This document shows positions 1-11,759 of a DNA stretch of 64,000 nt, in pieces. Made by a program: the position numbers and the translations under genes. The notes beneath the pieces were generated by a model. That model saw nothing but the letters and a program-made list of their open reading frames with translations. It did no database searches and was not told the DNA's origin. This DNA comes from Dermacentor variabilis (Eukaryota; Arthropoda; Arachnida; Ixodida; Ixodidae), in contig NC_134573.1 of NCBI RefSeq assembly GCF_050947875.1, forward strand, positions 63,713,815 through 63,777,814, read 5' to 3'. Within the stretch, counting starts at the first letter, position 1. Every line of letters starts with the position of its first letter.

Positions 1-1690
1 CCCAAAGAATGTGTATGGACTGGTCGTTGCACTTTGCAGAGTACTTGTAGCCTCTGCCTTACAGGGGTTTGAGACATTGCATTTTTTTGTTCGCGAGGGT
101 ATGAGCCATTGATGATGACAGTTTTCAACACCTCTTCTTTATCTTGTACGCAAGATTCCAAAGAATGTAAGCAGTGTTCGTTTCACTTTGCTGAGGGCTT
201 GTAGCTTCTGCCTTACTGGGCCATGCGCCATTACATTTCTTGCTTGCTTGCGGTTGTATAGGCCATTGATAATGATAGATGTTGTTGACCGAGAAAAAAA
301 TACAGGGAATCCTAGCCATATACTGCGTCGCCATAATAAATTTCTTTCTTGCCGAGTTTCGGTTTTCACTGGAGAGTTTCTAACCAAATGTCTTCGGCCG
401 TCACTGAATGACCGGGAGCCAGCATCATTTCTTGGGCGCGAGCAGGAACAGAGGATGAGGAAGAAGTCACATGGCTCGCTTTCTTTTGAAAGCACAGTCA
501 GAGGAGCCAACCGACGTGAGATCTCGGACTACATGCATCCTCACACACATAACATGAAGCAAATGAAGTGTACACCAATGGTTCACATGTGATAGAAAGC
601 TATATGTACAAGTTCCAAATGAAGCCGTAGATGACCTGGGGAGAAGCTCACTTCCAGTTTTTTGCCTGGTGTTGCTCCCCTATTGCTTAAAGTTTCCACA
701 AAATTTCTTTTTTTCCTGGGGTTGCAATGTATTTTGCATATTTAGGTGGAAAATAAAGCTTTTTGGGGGTAGGTATATGGTGTGGCCTTCTAGGGTTATA
801 TTTTGCATAGAACTTTATTTCACACTTAAATACCTAGTCAACATTTCTAACGTCTGTTTTGCTTTCTTTCTTTGTTGAGCCCCCTCTCTGGTGCTTTCAA
901 TTCCTCTTTGGATTAGCATGTGCCCAACTACACACATCCCAGAAGAAATGTGCTTTGCAATAAAAAGCTTTCTCTCCATCTCTAGCATTGTCCTTCAAAA
1001 CTGAAATTTGCATTCAACAAGTGCTGCTTCATTCTGTGGCCCAGTGGTTTCTTCCTCTAGGCAGAAATGATGGGGCTGGACATACGCGTCATACATAACT
1101 TGCACACCTAAATTAAATTCTACAGGCAAACATCCCAGCAGCAATCGTATTGTGTGTCCTTATTCCCCCCATCGAAATGAGGCCACGACGACCCAGACCC
1201 TTGGATTTAGCAGTGAAATGCCAAAGCCACCTAGACGAGTTGTCCGTATTAGCAACACATCTTCCTTAAAGAGGATATGCTGTATGGCTGGTTAATATAC
1301 GGTGATAATGAAGAAAGGAAAACTGTGGCACTGGTTGGATTTCATAACGGTGATGCCCCTTCCATGTCTGAAATTCATTATAGTTTTCCAGAATATTTGT
1401 CTCTAAGTATGATGTGTGCCCAACTTATTACTGAAAGAACTGGGTCCAGTGATGTCTGCTGCGTACAACCATAAGTCCAATCACTCCTAACTGGACCAGC
1501 TCAAACCATCTAGCACCGGCAAGCTCTACGTCCTTGTTGTTTGAGTGCAATAAAAAGATTTGGATAACCAGCCCTCGCACTGCAGGGTCGGCACAACACT
1601 TTATGACCAGTTAGGTCGTATGCAAAAAATGGCAAGAGAAAGATTTCTAGTTTTTTACTTAATGCATAGGCAAGGCTGCATCATCAATCA
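1..1690. other. No recognised gene
   Basis: Only short overlapping ORFs (under 135 codons) occur on both strands, without recognisable domains. Base composition is AT-leaning with several T-rich runs. I see no repeat structure that I can name. Confidence 0.5.
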
Positions 1691-1698
1691 ACGGACAA

Positions 1699-2485
1699 AT
1701 GGGAATGAATCGAATTGAGGTCCCGGTAAACGTCGCGCATGCAGAGCACGTCCTCGCTGGCGGAGCAGTCTTGTCGGTCGTCGTCATCGGCCTGGTAGTC
1801 CTCTTCAGCTCACATTCTGGCGCGGTCGATAGTGGTAGTCACGGTGCTGTCGCCGATGGTCATCGCCGAGAAGACACTCACGTTCAACTCACTGTGAATA
1901 CGTGAGCCTTCACAACTCTCGTCAAGCCTTGTAGTGGGGGTTGAGGTGTGCTGGCTTGCTTTCGGCTTGGCAGACTCGCTTGATGAGCCGTAGTGCGCGA
2001 TGGGCACGAAAAGCCTGTCCTCTAGCGCAGCCAACAGGTTTATGTCCCCGCTGCCGCAACGCCGATAAAATGCATCTGACGCTATTTCAGTGCCTGCGGG
2101 CAGCGTTGAAACGCCACTGCAATTAGTCAAGTCTGGCCTCCTGCGTACAAGGTACGGTGTCGTACGCTGTCGGGCACTCATCTGCCTGCTGTTGCTGCGG
2201 AAGCGCTCCCGTAGAGCTGCGTTCACTGTCTGCGTTGCGGCCACGAGATGCTGACTTCGCATTGTCGCTCTCCTGTCTTCAGGCAATGCCACCAGCGGTT
2301 TCGACATGAGGCTGCTGGTGCCATAAAGCGCCCAAGCTTGTTCGATCACGCCAACCGACGCTGAGCACACTTCACACGAAAGATCTGGCAATGACTTCAG
2401 CAGGAGCGCTACCGTAGTCAACGGCTTCTGGGGGAGTAGTTCCCCGGGTGTGCGCCTTGAGAGATGTTCTGGTGGTCGAAAGCAC
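1699..2485 (-). CDS. Unidentified GC-rich open frame, possible exon
   Basis: A minus-strand frame runs from about 2485 (first Met at 2421) to a TGA at 1810-1812, giving 203 codons after the Met. The same frame continues past this TGA for about 39 more codons (acidic stretch EDYQADDDD followed by two cysteines) to a stop near 1681. I do not recognise a domain; the sequence is rich in Ser, Thr and Arg, with no signal peptide or membrane segment. The stretch is more GC-rich than its surroundings, as the confirmed M13 exons are, which is the main reason to list it. It could be a terminal exon of another gene, a decayed exon with one nonsense codon, or a chance frame in a GC-rich patch. The overlapping plus-strand ORF (1699-1905) is hydrophobic but is probably its shadow. 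Confidence 0.3.
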
Positions 2486-2489
2486 TCAT

Positions 2490-3610
2490 GTCATCGTTGC
2501 CAAGAGTTACAGTAGGTACAGTGAACGCATAAGCAACTCAATGCAAGGGCTATGTTCGAGTGATTGTTCAAAAAGACAGCATGGTAGCCAGCAAGAATCG
2601 GCACGTGGTATGAACGAATGTGTAGCAACTGCTTTGAAACGTGGTGGTGGCACCTTCGACCTAGTAGAGCTCGAAATAGCTCTCCCTTATTTGAAGAAAA
2701 ACAACATATAGGCAAATGAAAAGGTAAGAGGCAAAGGAAAATAATAGAGCCCTATTACATTAGAAAGGACGGAGATAAATGGGTAAGCGCTCCTTCTCTT
2801 GCGTTGTCGGGAAAAGAAATAGCTAGCCAACGAACTAGCCCTCATGAAAGTGCCTCTTCAAGATCTTACTAACCCAAATCGTGCCTCGCTAGTGGAGCCC
2901 TCTGGACAAACAGATGTGGATCGCAATTACTTTGCTGCTGTCGGCATGCAGCAATAAATAAATAACTTAATGAAATAAATAATTAAAAATTATAAAAATA
3001 TATCTGGACTGTGATACACTTTCCATGATACCTTCGTCTGAGTGCACTCGTGCCGTTTTCGGTGCAATCGCGCGATGCCTCGCGTTCTTCAAGGCGCCGC
3101 TCGTATGGTGGCTTCTAGCCGTCATACCAGTAGCTTTAGAAGGCACCATACCGCGGTTGAAGTATTGAAGGACCCTGACGGGAGAGAGTGAAGCCGGCGC
3201 CGGCCATATTGCTAGAGGCAAACGAGCACGGGTGGATGGATAATAAGGCTGAACCCTTTAAAGGACTGACAACCGATTTTTAAGGACCTAGTTTTTTATG
3301 GCGCAACGCAAGGCTCACCTTCGATAGTGTATACATCTGCAGCGTTTACCTCTCAAAGCGGCCGGATATTTATTATACAGAATTTTCAATCTGAGCAACT
3401 TCTGAAAATGTAAGAGTCCTTGCTCCAGCAACGCTGAGAAGTGAGAGCGATGTCGATAGTCCGCCTTGCAATTTGTGAAAGCCGCCCATTGTTCTGATTT
3501 CACGGGAGTGAGTGTAACGGCGGTGAAGAACCTATATTTTGACGTTGTCAGACAAATTTGAAAATAAAAAGCTGGTGCTATAAATTGTTCCCGTACTGAC
3601 ATGTCTCATA
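2490..3610. other. No recognised gene
   Basis: Only frames under 100 codons, without domains. An A/T-rich stretch near 2950-3000 consists of AATAAATAA-like units. Nothing further can be supported. Confidence 0.5.
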
Positions 3611-4140
3611 ATTGTACCGCGCTTTTCCGCAACTAGACGCCTACATCATTGCTGGGCGCCCCCATCGTGGTGGTTATGTCGATAGACGAGCCAAGCCAAC
3701 TTATCGAAAACGCCCCGCAAGGGCGTCTGCGCCAGCAGGCGTTTGGTGCGTTGCGACACCACGTACCAGAGCACACGAGGGATGGACCCTCCTGTGTGTA
3801 GCAATGCGAGGCTTAGCCGTGTCCGGGGAAAGGGGGATCCTGGGGTTGAACCGATGCCGGATGTTCGGACCTTTAAGGCCCCCCAACGGAGGCAACATAC
3901 CACTTTGGCCTCTGCTTCACGTAGACGGCACCCCCGGACTGACGCACCCGGTGGAAATCGGCAGTCGCCTCTTCCTGTCTCTTTCTCCTCGAATCTTCGT
4001 CTTTCTCTCTCACTTTCTAGCCTTTCCTCTCTTCTTCTCTCTTCTGTTTACTTCCTTTCTCCTTGGCGGCAGGGGTTAACCTTGTGTGGCTGTCCTACCT
4101 CGGGTATACCATATTTGGCTATAGTGATGGCGTAGAACTG
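3610..4140 (+). repeat. Pyrimidine-rich repeat, possibly a LINE 5' leader
   Basis: A GC-rich first half is followed by a long CT-rich run (about 3970-4070) and then a segment ending at the SINE-like repeat. Overlapping ORFs of 85-155 codons on both strands reflect lack of stops in biased sequence, not genes. I recall similar sequence as a high-copy tick repeat, possibly the 5' leader of a non-LTR element, but this cannot be shown from the window. Confidence 0.3.
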
Positions 4141-4225
4141 GCGTCGGGCAGGCTTGTAAACAAGCTCTGCCACGTCTCCTCGTTGGGCTCCGTTGTGGGC
4201 GGTCGGCGCTGTTGCCGAACATACA

Positions 4226-4700
4226 CATTTTAACGCGATAGCGTTAAGGAGCTCGTGTCGCAGAAAAGCCGGTGTCGTCGGCGTCGGTGTCGGCGTCCGC
4301 GGCGTTGGCCGTGAGCGATAAATCACGGCACGCACTTCATAAATAAAAAGCAACTTCCAAGACGGGCTGGGTGGGAATCGAACCAGGGTCTCCGGAGTGT
4401 GAGACGGAGACGTTACCACTGAGCCACGAGTTCGATGCTTCAAAGCGGAACAAAAGCGCCTCTAGTGAACGCGGTGTTGCCTTAGAAACGAGCTGTTTCT
4501 AAGGCTCAGGCGTGCGTCGCTTGCTCAGGCGCACATTTCATTGTCGCGCCGAACGCTGCGTTGCTCGACGCTCACCGCGTCCGATGCGGGGCGCGTAGTC
4601 GCTGCGCCATAGCCCATTGTCTTACACCCCTTGGCGGGTCGACGGGAACGCTGTCGCGTTCCACTCTTGAAGGCGAAGCTTAAGCGTCCTCCAATTTTTT
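4226..4700 (-). repeat. tRNA-derived SINE, Ruka-like, with flanking unit
   Basis: On the minus strand there is a near-perfect RNA polymerase III promoter: box A TGGCTCAGTGGT (complement of 4415-4426) and box B GGTTCGATTCC (complement of 4374-4384), spaced as in a tRNA. The tRNA-like part is followed by a GC-rich body with repeated GTCGGCGTC-like units and a terminal AACGCGATAGCGTTAAG motif near 4232. The segment 4450-4700 ends in a related motif (AACGCTGTCGCGTT near 4650), so the whole may be a composite unit. Tick tRNA-derived SINEs of this type are known (Ruka family); the family name is from memory. The acceptor stem is not intact, so this is not a tRNA gene. Confidence 0.6.
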
Positions 4701-4806
4701 CCTATGGCTGCGCAAGCCTCTGTAGTCTATGATCGGCGTCTGAAAAGATGCCGCACCGAAGTACTGTTCCAATTCTCCTTTCGGAGCAACGCTCCCTCAT
4801 TTCCCT

Positions 4807-5733
4807 AAGTTCTATGTGCTGCACAGCGAAAACAACGTACCAGTAAGAAGGCTGTCGCCATTCCTAGTGGCCAAGCGTCTAAAAGAAAAATCAGACCTAC
4901 ATACAAAGCCTCAGAAATGTCTAGCGGGGACCTCCTCCTAGAACTATATGACAAGGATCAAGCGCAAAAGCTCTCGGAACTTACCAGTATTGGCAACGCG
5001 CCAGTAACAATTTCACCACACAGGACACTAAATACAAGTAGGGGTGTGATATCAGAACTATGAAATTGGCTTGAGCGTTGAAGAACTGCTGGAAGGTTTC
5101 CAGGAACAGAATGTTACCAAAGTTCAAAGAATTGTCATCCGCAGGAATGACCAGGAGATCCCAACCAAACATGTTATACTCACCTTCGGAACAAGCGTAA
5201 TGCCTACTTCACTCGATGCAGGTTATGTTAAAGTCAATGTGAGACAATATATCCCGAACCCCAGACGATGTTTCAAGTAGCAAAAGGTTTGGAGATGCTT
5301 CACATGCATGCCGAGGACAAACAACTTTTGCTAAATGCAGCTCGAACGATCACCAATCTGAGAATTGCCCCTCTTCACCACATTGTGTTAACTGCAAAGG
5401 AGATCATCCCGCTTACTCGCGGTCTTGCCCTTGCTGGAAAAAAGAAAAAGAAGTGATTGCACTGACTGTTAAAGAAAGAAACCTCGTTCGTTGAAGCCAG
5501 AAAGCTACTGTCGTACCTTTCGCGACGTAGCTATGCCGATGTGACGAAGGTGGGGGCATCGTCACAGAGGCCTGAGGAGTCCTGCGAGCCCACGCACAGT
5601 GGTCCCGTAGTGACGCCGGCCGCCCCCATAGTGGAAGCAGCTAGTGCTGTTGCACCATCTTCAGTGGCCCTGCGGACACCAGTCCCGCAGGGCTCTAAGA
5701 TCAAACGAACCCCAAGGCCCGAGACACGTGTTT
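4807..5733 (+). pseudogene. LINE ORF1 (gag-like, zinc knuckles), broken
   Basis: Frame pieces give SPFLVAKRLKEK near 4855, a conserved block of this ORF1 family. They are followed by the ELLEGF...EIPTKHVILTF segment (5071-5220) and a cysteine/histidine region at about 5270-5440 that matches the CCHC zinc-knuckle array of I/Jockey ORF1 (Cys, His and the terminal SCPCWKKEKEV are visible). A Pro/Ala-rich tail reaches the stop at 5733. Family members bind element RNA in a ribonucleoprotein. At least three frameshifts and a stop within the knuckle region break the ORF. The ATG at 4748 is out of frame with the first conserved block. Confidence 0.8.
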
Positions 5734-5878
5734 AGTCGCCCAATTCTCGGTCGTGCAGCGCTTCATAGAGAGCGATGGAGATCGACACATAAACCCCGGT
5801 GTCATTGACACCGAAGGACAAGAGCTCTCTCGAGCGCAGTAAGAGGGACAAAATCCGAATAACCACCCAATATAAGAA

Positions 5879-5902
5879 AGCGATAACCTAAAGGTTATCG
5901 CT
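5879..5902. repeat. Perfect 11-bp inverted repeat between LINE ORFs
   Basis: AGCGATAACCT (5879-5889) and its exact complement (5892-5902) are separated by two bases. It sits between the end of ORF1 and the start of ORF2. Its role is unknown. Confidence 0.7.
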
Positions 5903-5990
5903 CATTTGTATTAGCCTTTTTATATCCATGTCACCTAACAACTCGCCTCTTACTTTTTTCGTTGTGCCATTTCTTACCTTTCCATTGCAA

Positions 5991-8900
5991 AATGGCTTTT
6001 ATTATCCAGTGGAATTGTAGAGGTTTCTTACACAACCTGGGGGACATTAAAGACATGTTAAGTAACTTCTGTTCTGTGGCCGTTCCTGTCACCATTTCAG
6101 CTCACAAAACCATCACCATTTGTTCAATGTACATTCCACCACATTCACATTTTACCGTAAGAGATCTTGATGTAATTTTAGATCAGCTACCTGAACCATT
6201 TTTAATGGGCGGTGATTCTAACGCGCATAACACGTTGTGGGGTAGTAAAACAACTGACACCAGGGGTCAAGCAGTTGAAGATTTTATCCTAACGAACGAC
6301 ATATGCCTTTTAAACACCGGTGCGGCAACTTACTACTGCCCAAGTACAAGAGCTAAGAGTTGCCTAGATCTGGCACTGTGCTCTCCTTCTATTTTTGGAG
6401 ATATTCAGTGGAGTGTTATTGATAACCCCTATGGTAGTGATCGTATGCCTGCTATCATTAAAAGAACTTATCCTTTTCCTACCATCCGACTGAGGCCAGC
6501 CCGTTGGAAACTCCATCTAGCAGACTGGCCTTTCTTTACCGAAAAGGCCACTTTGGATATCATATCAGATGAGTTAACCATAGAGGAAATGAATGACAAG
6601 ATCACCACCTGTATACTTGCTGCAGCAGCAGCAGAAACAATCCCACAATTGTCTGGCTTCCTAAAAAAAACCTAAAACCCTGATGGACGAAGGAATGTAC
6701 GCAAACAAAAAACTACAAAGCAAAGCGGGGGGTATTTTTCGGCGATATCCAACACAAGACAATCTACTCTCCTTCAAAAAAGCAAAAGCGAAAGCCAGGT
6801 GCACACGCATACAAGCCGAAAGACAGTCCTGGAAATATTATGTCTCGTCAATAAATAGCTCGATAACTTCCAAAAGAATGTGGGATCAGGTTCGTAAGTT
6901 TAGAGGTTACTACGCTCCTAACACGATACCCATACTTTCACCCCCAGACACACAAAGAAATTTAGTAGAACAAGCAGACATATTAGGGCAGCATTTTCAT
7001 GATATATATAAGCAATATAAATATAAAATATAAGCAATCAGCGGGAAAACTCAAGCTTCCGAGCACTGGAAGTTCACAGAGATCGTATAATGCTCCCTTA
7101 ACACTACCGGAAATCAACAGAGTACTCACCACTGGCAAAAAAACAGCACCTGGTCCGGATAGGGTACATTACGCAATTGTCGCTCATATGTCTCCTAATG
7201 CAGTTGAAACCTTGCTTCGTTTTTTAAATATAATCTCGGAAACGGGAAAAATGCCGAAAGTGTGGAAGAAAGCCATCATTATCTCTTTCTTGAAAGCTGG
7301 AAAACCTCCCACAACAGCAGCCAGCTACAGGTCTGTAGCACTCACAAGTTGCCTTGCAAAGTCTTATGAAGCTATTAAAACATAAGATTGGCATACTTCC
7401 TTCAAACGGAAAAGCTTCTAGATAACCATCAGTGTGGGTGCAAGAAAGGTTGCTCGACAGCGGACCACCTAGTCTGGCTAGAACACGAGATACGTGCGGC
7501 CTTTCTACACAAGCAGTATTGTCTCACTGTTTTCTTTGATCTAGAAAAGGCGTACGGCACAACATGGAAGTTCGGTATCTTAAGAGACTTAGCGGATGTA
7601 GGAATCCGAGGTAGAATGCTCAAATGTCTAGCCGATTTCATGTCGGACCGAACATTCCAGGTGCGTTTAGGAACGGCGCTGTCACGTGTATTCATTCAGG
7701 AAAATGGTGTGCTACAAGGATGCGTATTAAGCACAACATTGTTTGTGGTAAAAATGAACTCGGTCAATAAGGTAATTCAATCTTCTGTAAAGCATTCATT
7801 ATATGTGGATGATCTACAAATTGCGTGTCGTGCGAACGGCAAATTCAAATTATGCTAAACAAACTAACGCAGTGGGCGTCTGAAAGCGGTTTTCATTTCT
7901 CAAGTGAAAAAAACTATTAGTGTTGTCTTTACACAAAAAAGAGGTCTACAACGAGATCCCACCCTTAAGCTACAAGAAGCCACACTACCAGTAAAACAAG
8001 AACACAAGTTTCGGGGTGTTCTGTTTGATAAAAAGTTAAACTTCCTGGTGCACACAAAGAGCCTCAATATAAAAGCGAACAATGCACTTAAAGTCCCTCA
8101 AAGTCCTGTCCCGGAAGCGCTGGGGCTCTGACCGTGAATGCCTGCTACGCATCTACCGCAGTGCGCAGCATACTAGATTATGGTAGCGTCATGTACGGTT
8201 CAGCCAGACAGTCTTACGTCCGTCGACTTTGTCCAGTTCATAACCTTGGACTGCGACTGGCAAGTGGCGCTTACAGAAAATCGCCTGTCCAGAGTTTGTA
8301 TTTTGACTGTAATGAACCTTCTCTACAGCAGCGCAGAGTGCTACTAACTTTTTCTTACGTACTAAGAATTCAGTCCTCACCATAACACACATGCTTCAAC
8401 ATTGTCACATAGTGTAACTTACGCTTACACTATACAAACAAACCAAGCATGAGTAAGCCGCTTGTGCTACGATATGAGGAATATATTCGGGATTATAACT
8501 TGCCTCGCGAAGTCCTTCAGGTTGCTAAAAAACCACGGCGTTTGCCCCCGTGACACGATTTCGCACCGTTATGTGATTGTACATTGACACACTTAAAGAA
8601 GAAAGACACCCCACGCGAACACATTATACAAGAATCCCGCTTTCTACAGGACAAATATCAAAATTACACGGAATTTCCAACTGATGGCTCTAAAACAAAA
8701 GAACACGTGGGTGTGGGGGCCGTAACATAACATTTGGATAGAAGTATTCGTTTGCCACAGCACGCCTCTGTCTACACAGCTGAAGTCTATGAATTATGGA
8801 CTGTTGTTAAAAAGATCATCGCTTCAAAACACGAAAACACAATCATATACACTGATTCATTAAGCACGCTGAAGGCTCTTCACATGAAATTCGTATGTGA

Positions 8901-9390
8901 ACCCCTGATAGGGGATATCTTAAACATGATAACAACAAACAAATACAGCAGGTCAACTAGGTTTTGCTGGGTACCAAGCCATGTTGGTATACCGGGTAAC
9001 GAAGCAGCGGATAGATGCGCATCAATGGCAGCGCACAAAGAGACAATAAACACAACACTTCCATATAAAGATAGTATCCGTGCCAGTAGGAAGGCCTTAA
9101 CGTCAAAGTGGCAACACGAATGGGACTGTTGTACAGAAAACAAGCTACATCTTATTAAACCTGTAATCGGCGAGTGGAAATGATGCAGTCACCAGCAACG
9201 GTTCTACGAGGTGATCTTGTGTCGACTTCGAATTGGACACACACATTTGACGCACAATTTCCTCCTCCGAAAAGAAAACCCGCCAACCTGCGAAAAATGC
9301 CTTGAATCTCTGAGTCATACACATCCTAATAACATGTCCACACATCCACACACTGAGACGGAGGTTTTTACTCAGCCTGTATAATTTGCA
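5991..9390 (+). pseudogene. LINE ORF2: endonuclease, RT, RNase H; broken
   Basis: The endonuclease starts with IIQWNCRG at about 6000 and has GGDSNAHNTLWGS near 6210 and a C-terminal GSDRMP where the family has SDHxP. About 60-70 residues between the first strand and the ITICSMYIPPH block are missing, removing the Glu-containing region. The RT has the FFDLEKAY motif A near 7530, GVLQGCVLS near 7710 and YVDDLQIA near 7805. RNase H pieces include PTDGSK (8680), YTDSLSTLKAL (8860) and WVPSHVGIPGNEAAD (8970), followed by a cysteine-containing tail. Frames change at about 6675, 7030, 7386, 7858, 8131 and 8730, so the copy is dead. When active, such a protein nicks target DNA and primes reverse transcription there. 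Confidence 0.9.
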
Positions 9391-9787
9391 CACTCCATTA
9401 CACCTTGCCCTACTACTCGCAGATGACCCCCTAGTGCCATTTGCTAACCTGTTCGACCTTTTACAGAAAACTGGCTATTTACACCAACTATAATGTAATA
9501 CAGGTTTACCTACTCTAACGTTGCATTTAATTTTGACTTGTGTCTGGCGCAGCAAGGCCTTAGTTGCCTTTGTGCCATTAAACCCAAACTAACCAACCAA
9601 CCATCATCGAAAACGAAGGCGAAGGCAGCGCCGCTTTTCTGCTCACTGCAAATGAAGGCTTATCTCTACATTGTAAGTCAGCTATTTAAGCTATTCAGCT
9701 ATTTCGTCTAGGACACCTGCCTTTGGAACTAGCTTGGAGCGTGACAGCAACTCGGCCAAATGATCGTATGTGTTCGACATTTGAAAT

Positions 9788-11755
9788 ATGCGTCGCCGGA
9801 GAAAAAAAGGTTTTTATGAACTTTCACGCTGGCAGAAACGCCGGCGAGTCAGAGATCTAGCTGATAAGGAGCAGCTTGAGGTTGTGAGCCTTCAGTCTGA
9901 TAGGGAGACAGGTCAGCAGACGTGCACTCCGGAGACATCGGGCTTTGTGTCTAGTAATCCACAGCCAGGATATTCAAAGTGGTCAACTTCAGAAGAAAGT
10001 CATATTAGCTGTCTGAATGTACTGCATCCAGCTCATGTATTGCCAGTATTCACAATGAATTGCAACAGTGGTTCTGACTGTTCATCGCCCAGCTTGGTGC
10101 ATGTCTCTTCACCATCCGAAACAGTTGGTGATGAAGTTGGTTATAAGGATTCAGTCTGTTTAGATAACCAGCGCAATGATGACAGTGGTGAAAATATCAG
10201 CGGAGTGCACGTCCCTTCACCATCCATAACATGTGGTGATGAATCTGGCTGTAGTGATCTAATTCGTGTAGATAACTAGCAGAATGACAATGGTGAAAAC
10301 AAACATTTTTTGGCTCGTTGTGCATGTCAAAACAATGTGACAAATGCAGCTTTGACCCAACTTTTGAACTAGTTAATGACACATAATTGCGGCAGTTGTT
10401 TTGTAGATTTGCCTTCTGATGCAAGAACACTCCTGTCTACACCCAGAAAGCTTGACATTATGACCGTACCTCCTGGAATATATGTGCGTATAGGGCTAAG
10501 AACTTGTTTGAACAATCTGCTGCTGTCTTCCCAATATATTTCAGCTATTCTATTATGTGTTAAGCTTATGCTTTTTGCTGATGGTCTGCCTTTAAGAAAG
10601 AGCTCCACAAGCCTGTTATGGCTTATTTTAGGCAAAGCAGAAAACATACCAAACAGTGGCGTGGTTATTATAGGCTGCTACCACGGCGATCCTAAGACAG
10701 AATGTGCAGATGGATTTCTTTTACCTTTTGTCAATGAATTGTGCGATCTTTTGCACGATGGAGTGCATGTAAAGGGTAAGATATTTAGTGTAGAGGTCAA
10801 GGTACTTGTTTGCGATGCCCCCGCACGTGCGTTCGTGCTCGGTGTAACAACCTACTCTGGATAGTTCAGCTGCACTATGTGTACAGAAAAGGGAGAGTTA
10901 ATTGTTGTGTCCACTGGAATGGATGCTCCACTTCGCGCAGATGATGATTTCTTACGTCGCACGCACCAAAACCACCTTGTGACTAGCACTGTGTTGACCA
11001 GCTTCCAATAGGTCTTGTTTCTAAATTTACATAAGATTACATGCACCTGGTATGCATTGGAGTAATGAAAAAGATGCTTCTTCTCTGGACAAAGGGTCAT
11101 GTGCCCCATCGACTACCTTCTTCAGGTCTTAACTTAATTTGGAAGTATCTTCTTGAATTGAAAACCCATTGGTGTTCAGAGTTTGTTCGTCCACCACGAG
11201 CATTGAAATATATTGGGGTGTGGAAGGCAGCTGAATTACGTGCTTTCCTTCTTTATGCGGGTCCTATCGCTGTGAAGGCTATCTTCCCTCGGAAGAATTA
11301 TGAGCACTTCCTCATTTTGCACACTGCATCACCTTCTCCTTGCATCACCTGCTCTGTGCATGTATTTGAATTGGTATGCTTAACAGTAGCTTTGCTATTT
11401 TGTCAATCATTTCGGCAGGCTCTATGGTCGTCATCAAATGAGCTATAATGTTCATGGTTTAATACACCTCTCAAATAATGTGTTAATGTATGGCTGCTTG
11501 GATAACTTCAGTGTCCTTGCTGGAGAAACCTTCCTGCACAGATTAAAAAGACTGGTCCGGAGTGGAAAGAGACCACTGGAAGAAGTGTGTAGAAGAATTT
11601 GTGAGCTGATGGCTCAAGGGGAATTTTGCAACCTAAAGGAAGTTCAACACACAACAGCTTTTGTGTTAAAGCAGCCTCATGCAGACGTTCCCTTTCTAGT
11701 GTTTTGCAAGGGTCTTGGGTGTAGTGTTAGTTTTTCCAAACTTCATGCTCAATAG
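9788..11755 (+). pseudogene. Animal EnSpm/CACTA-like transposase, decayed
   Basis: An arginine-rich start (MRRRRKKGFYELSRWQKRRR) and a Ser-rich linker (9788-10279) precede a block at 10376-10864. That block contains FADGLPLRKSS, GCYHGDPKTE, FVNELCDLL and VCDAPARAFVLGV, the spacing seen in a large family of animal transposases related to EnSpm/CACTA. The following block (11041-11300) has MHLVCIGVMKKMLLLW, EFVRPPRAL and WKAAELRAFLLYAGP, and a final block (11438-11600) has YNVHGLIHLSNNV and LKRLVRSGKRPLEEV. Four frame changes or stops interrupt it. Conserved Asp residues in DGLPL and DAPA would be catalytic candidates by analogy. The CACTA assignment is from memory of family motifs; no termini were found. 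Confidence 0.65.
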
Positions 11756-11759
11756 CACC

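Larger units (their letters stand above)
4745..9604 (+). mobile_element. I-type non-LTR retrotransposon (LINE), decayed
   Basis: The parts of an I/Jockey-type LINE are present in order. They are an ORF1 with a CCHC-knuckle region (4807-5733), an endonuclease (from 5991), a reverse transcriptase with a YVDD box (about 7050-7860), an RNase H (about 8650-9080), and a 3' tail ending in repeated ACCA units at 9578-9604. RNase H after the RT is typical of the I group and relatives. The copy carries many stops and frameshifts and a deletion in the endonuclease, so it cannot be autonomous. It lies downstream of the minus-strand M13 gene and is unrelated to it. No target-site duplication could be identified with certainty. 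Confidence 0.9.

Noticed and set aside
139..592. Overlapping ORFs of 123 (minus) and 134 (plus) codons
   Set aside because: No domain, no composition difference from the flanks, and overlapping on opposite strands.
1810..1812. Selenocysteine or readthrough TGA in the unidentified frame
   Set aside because: No SECIS-like structure is evident and the frame has no known family, so there is no reason to prefer it over a normal stop.
3612..4135. ORFs of 155 and 130 codons on plus with overlapping minus ORFs
   Set aside because: They overlap in several frames through a CT-rich run and have no domain; this is stop-poor repeat sequence.
4374..4426. tRNA gene on the minus strand
   Set aside because: Box A and box B are excellent, but the acceptor stem is not formed and the sequence continues into a SINE body.
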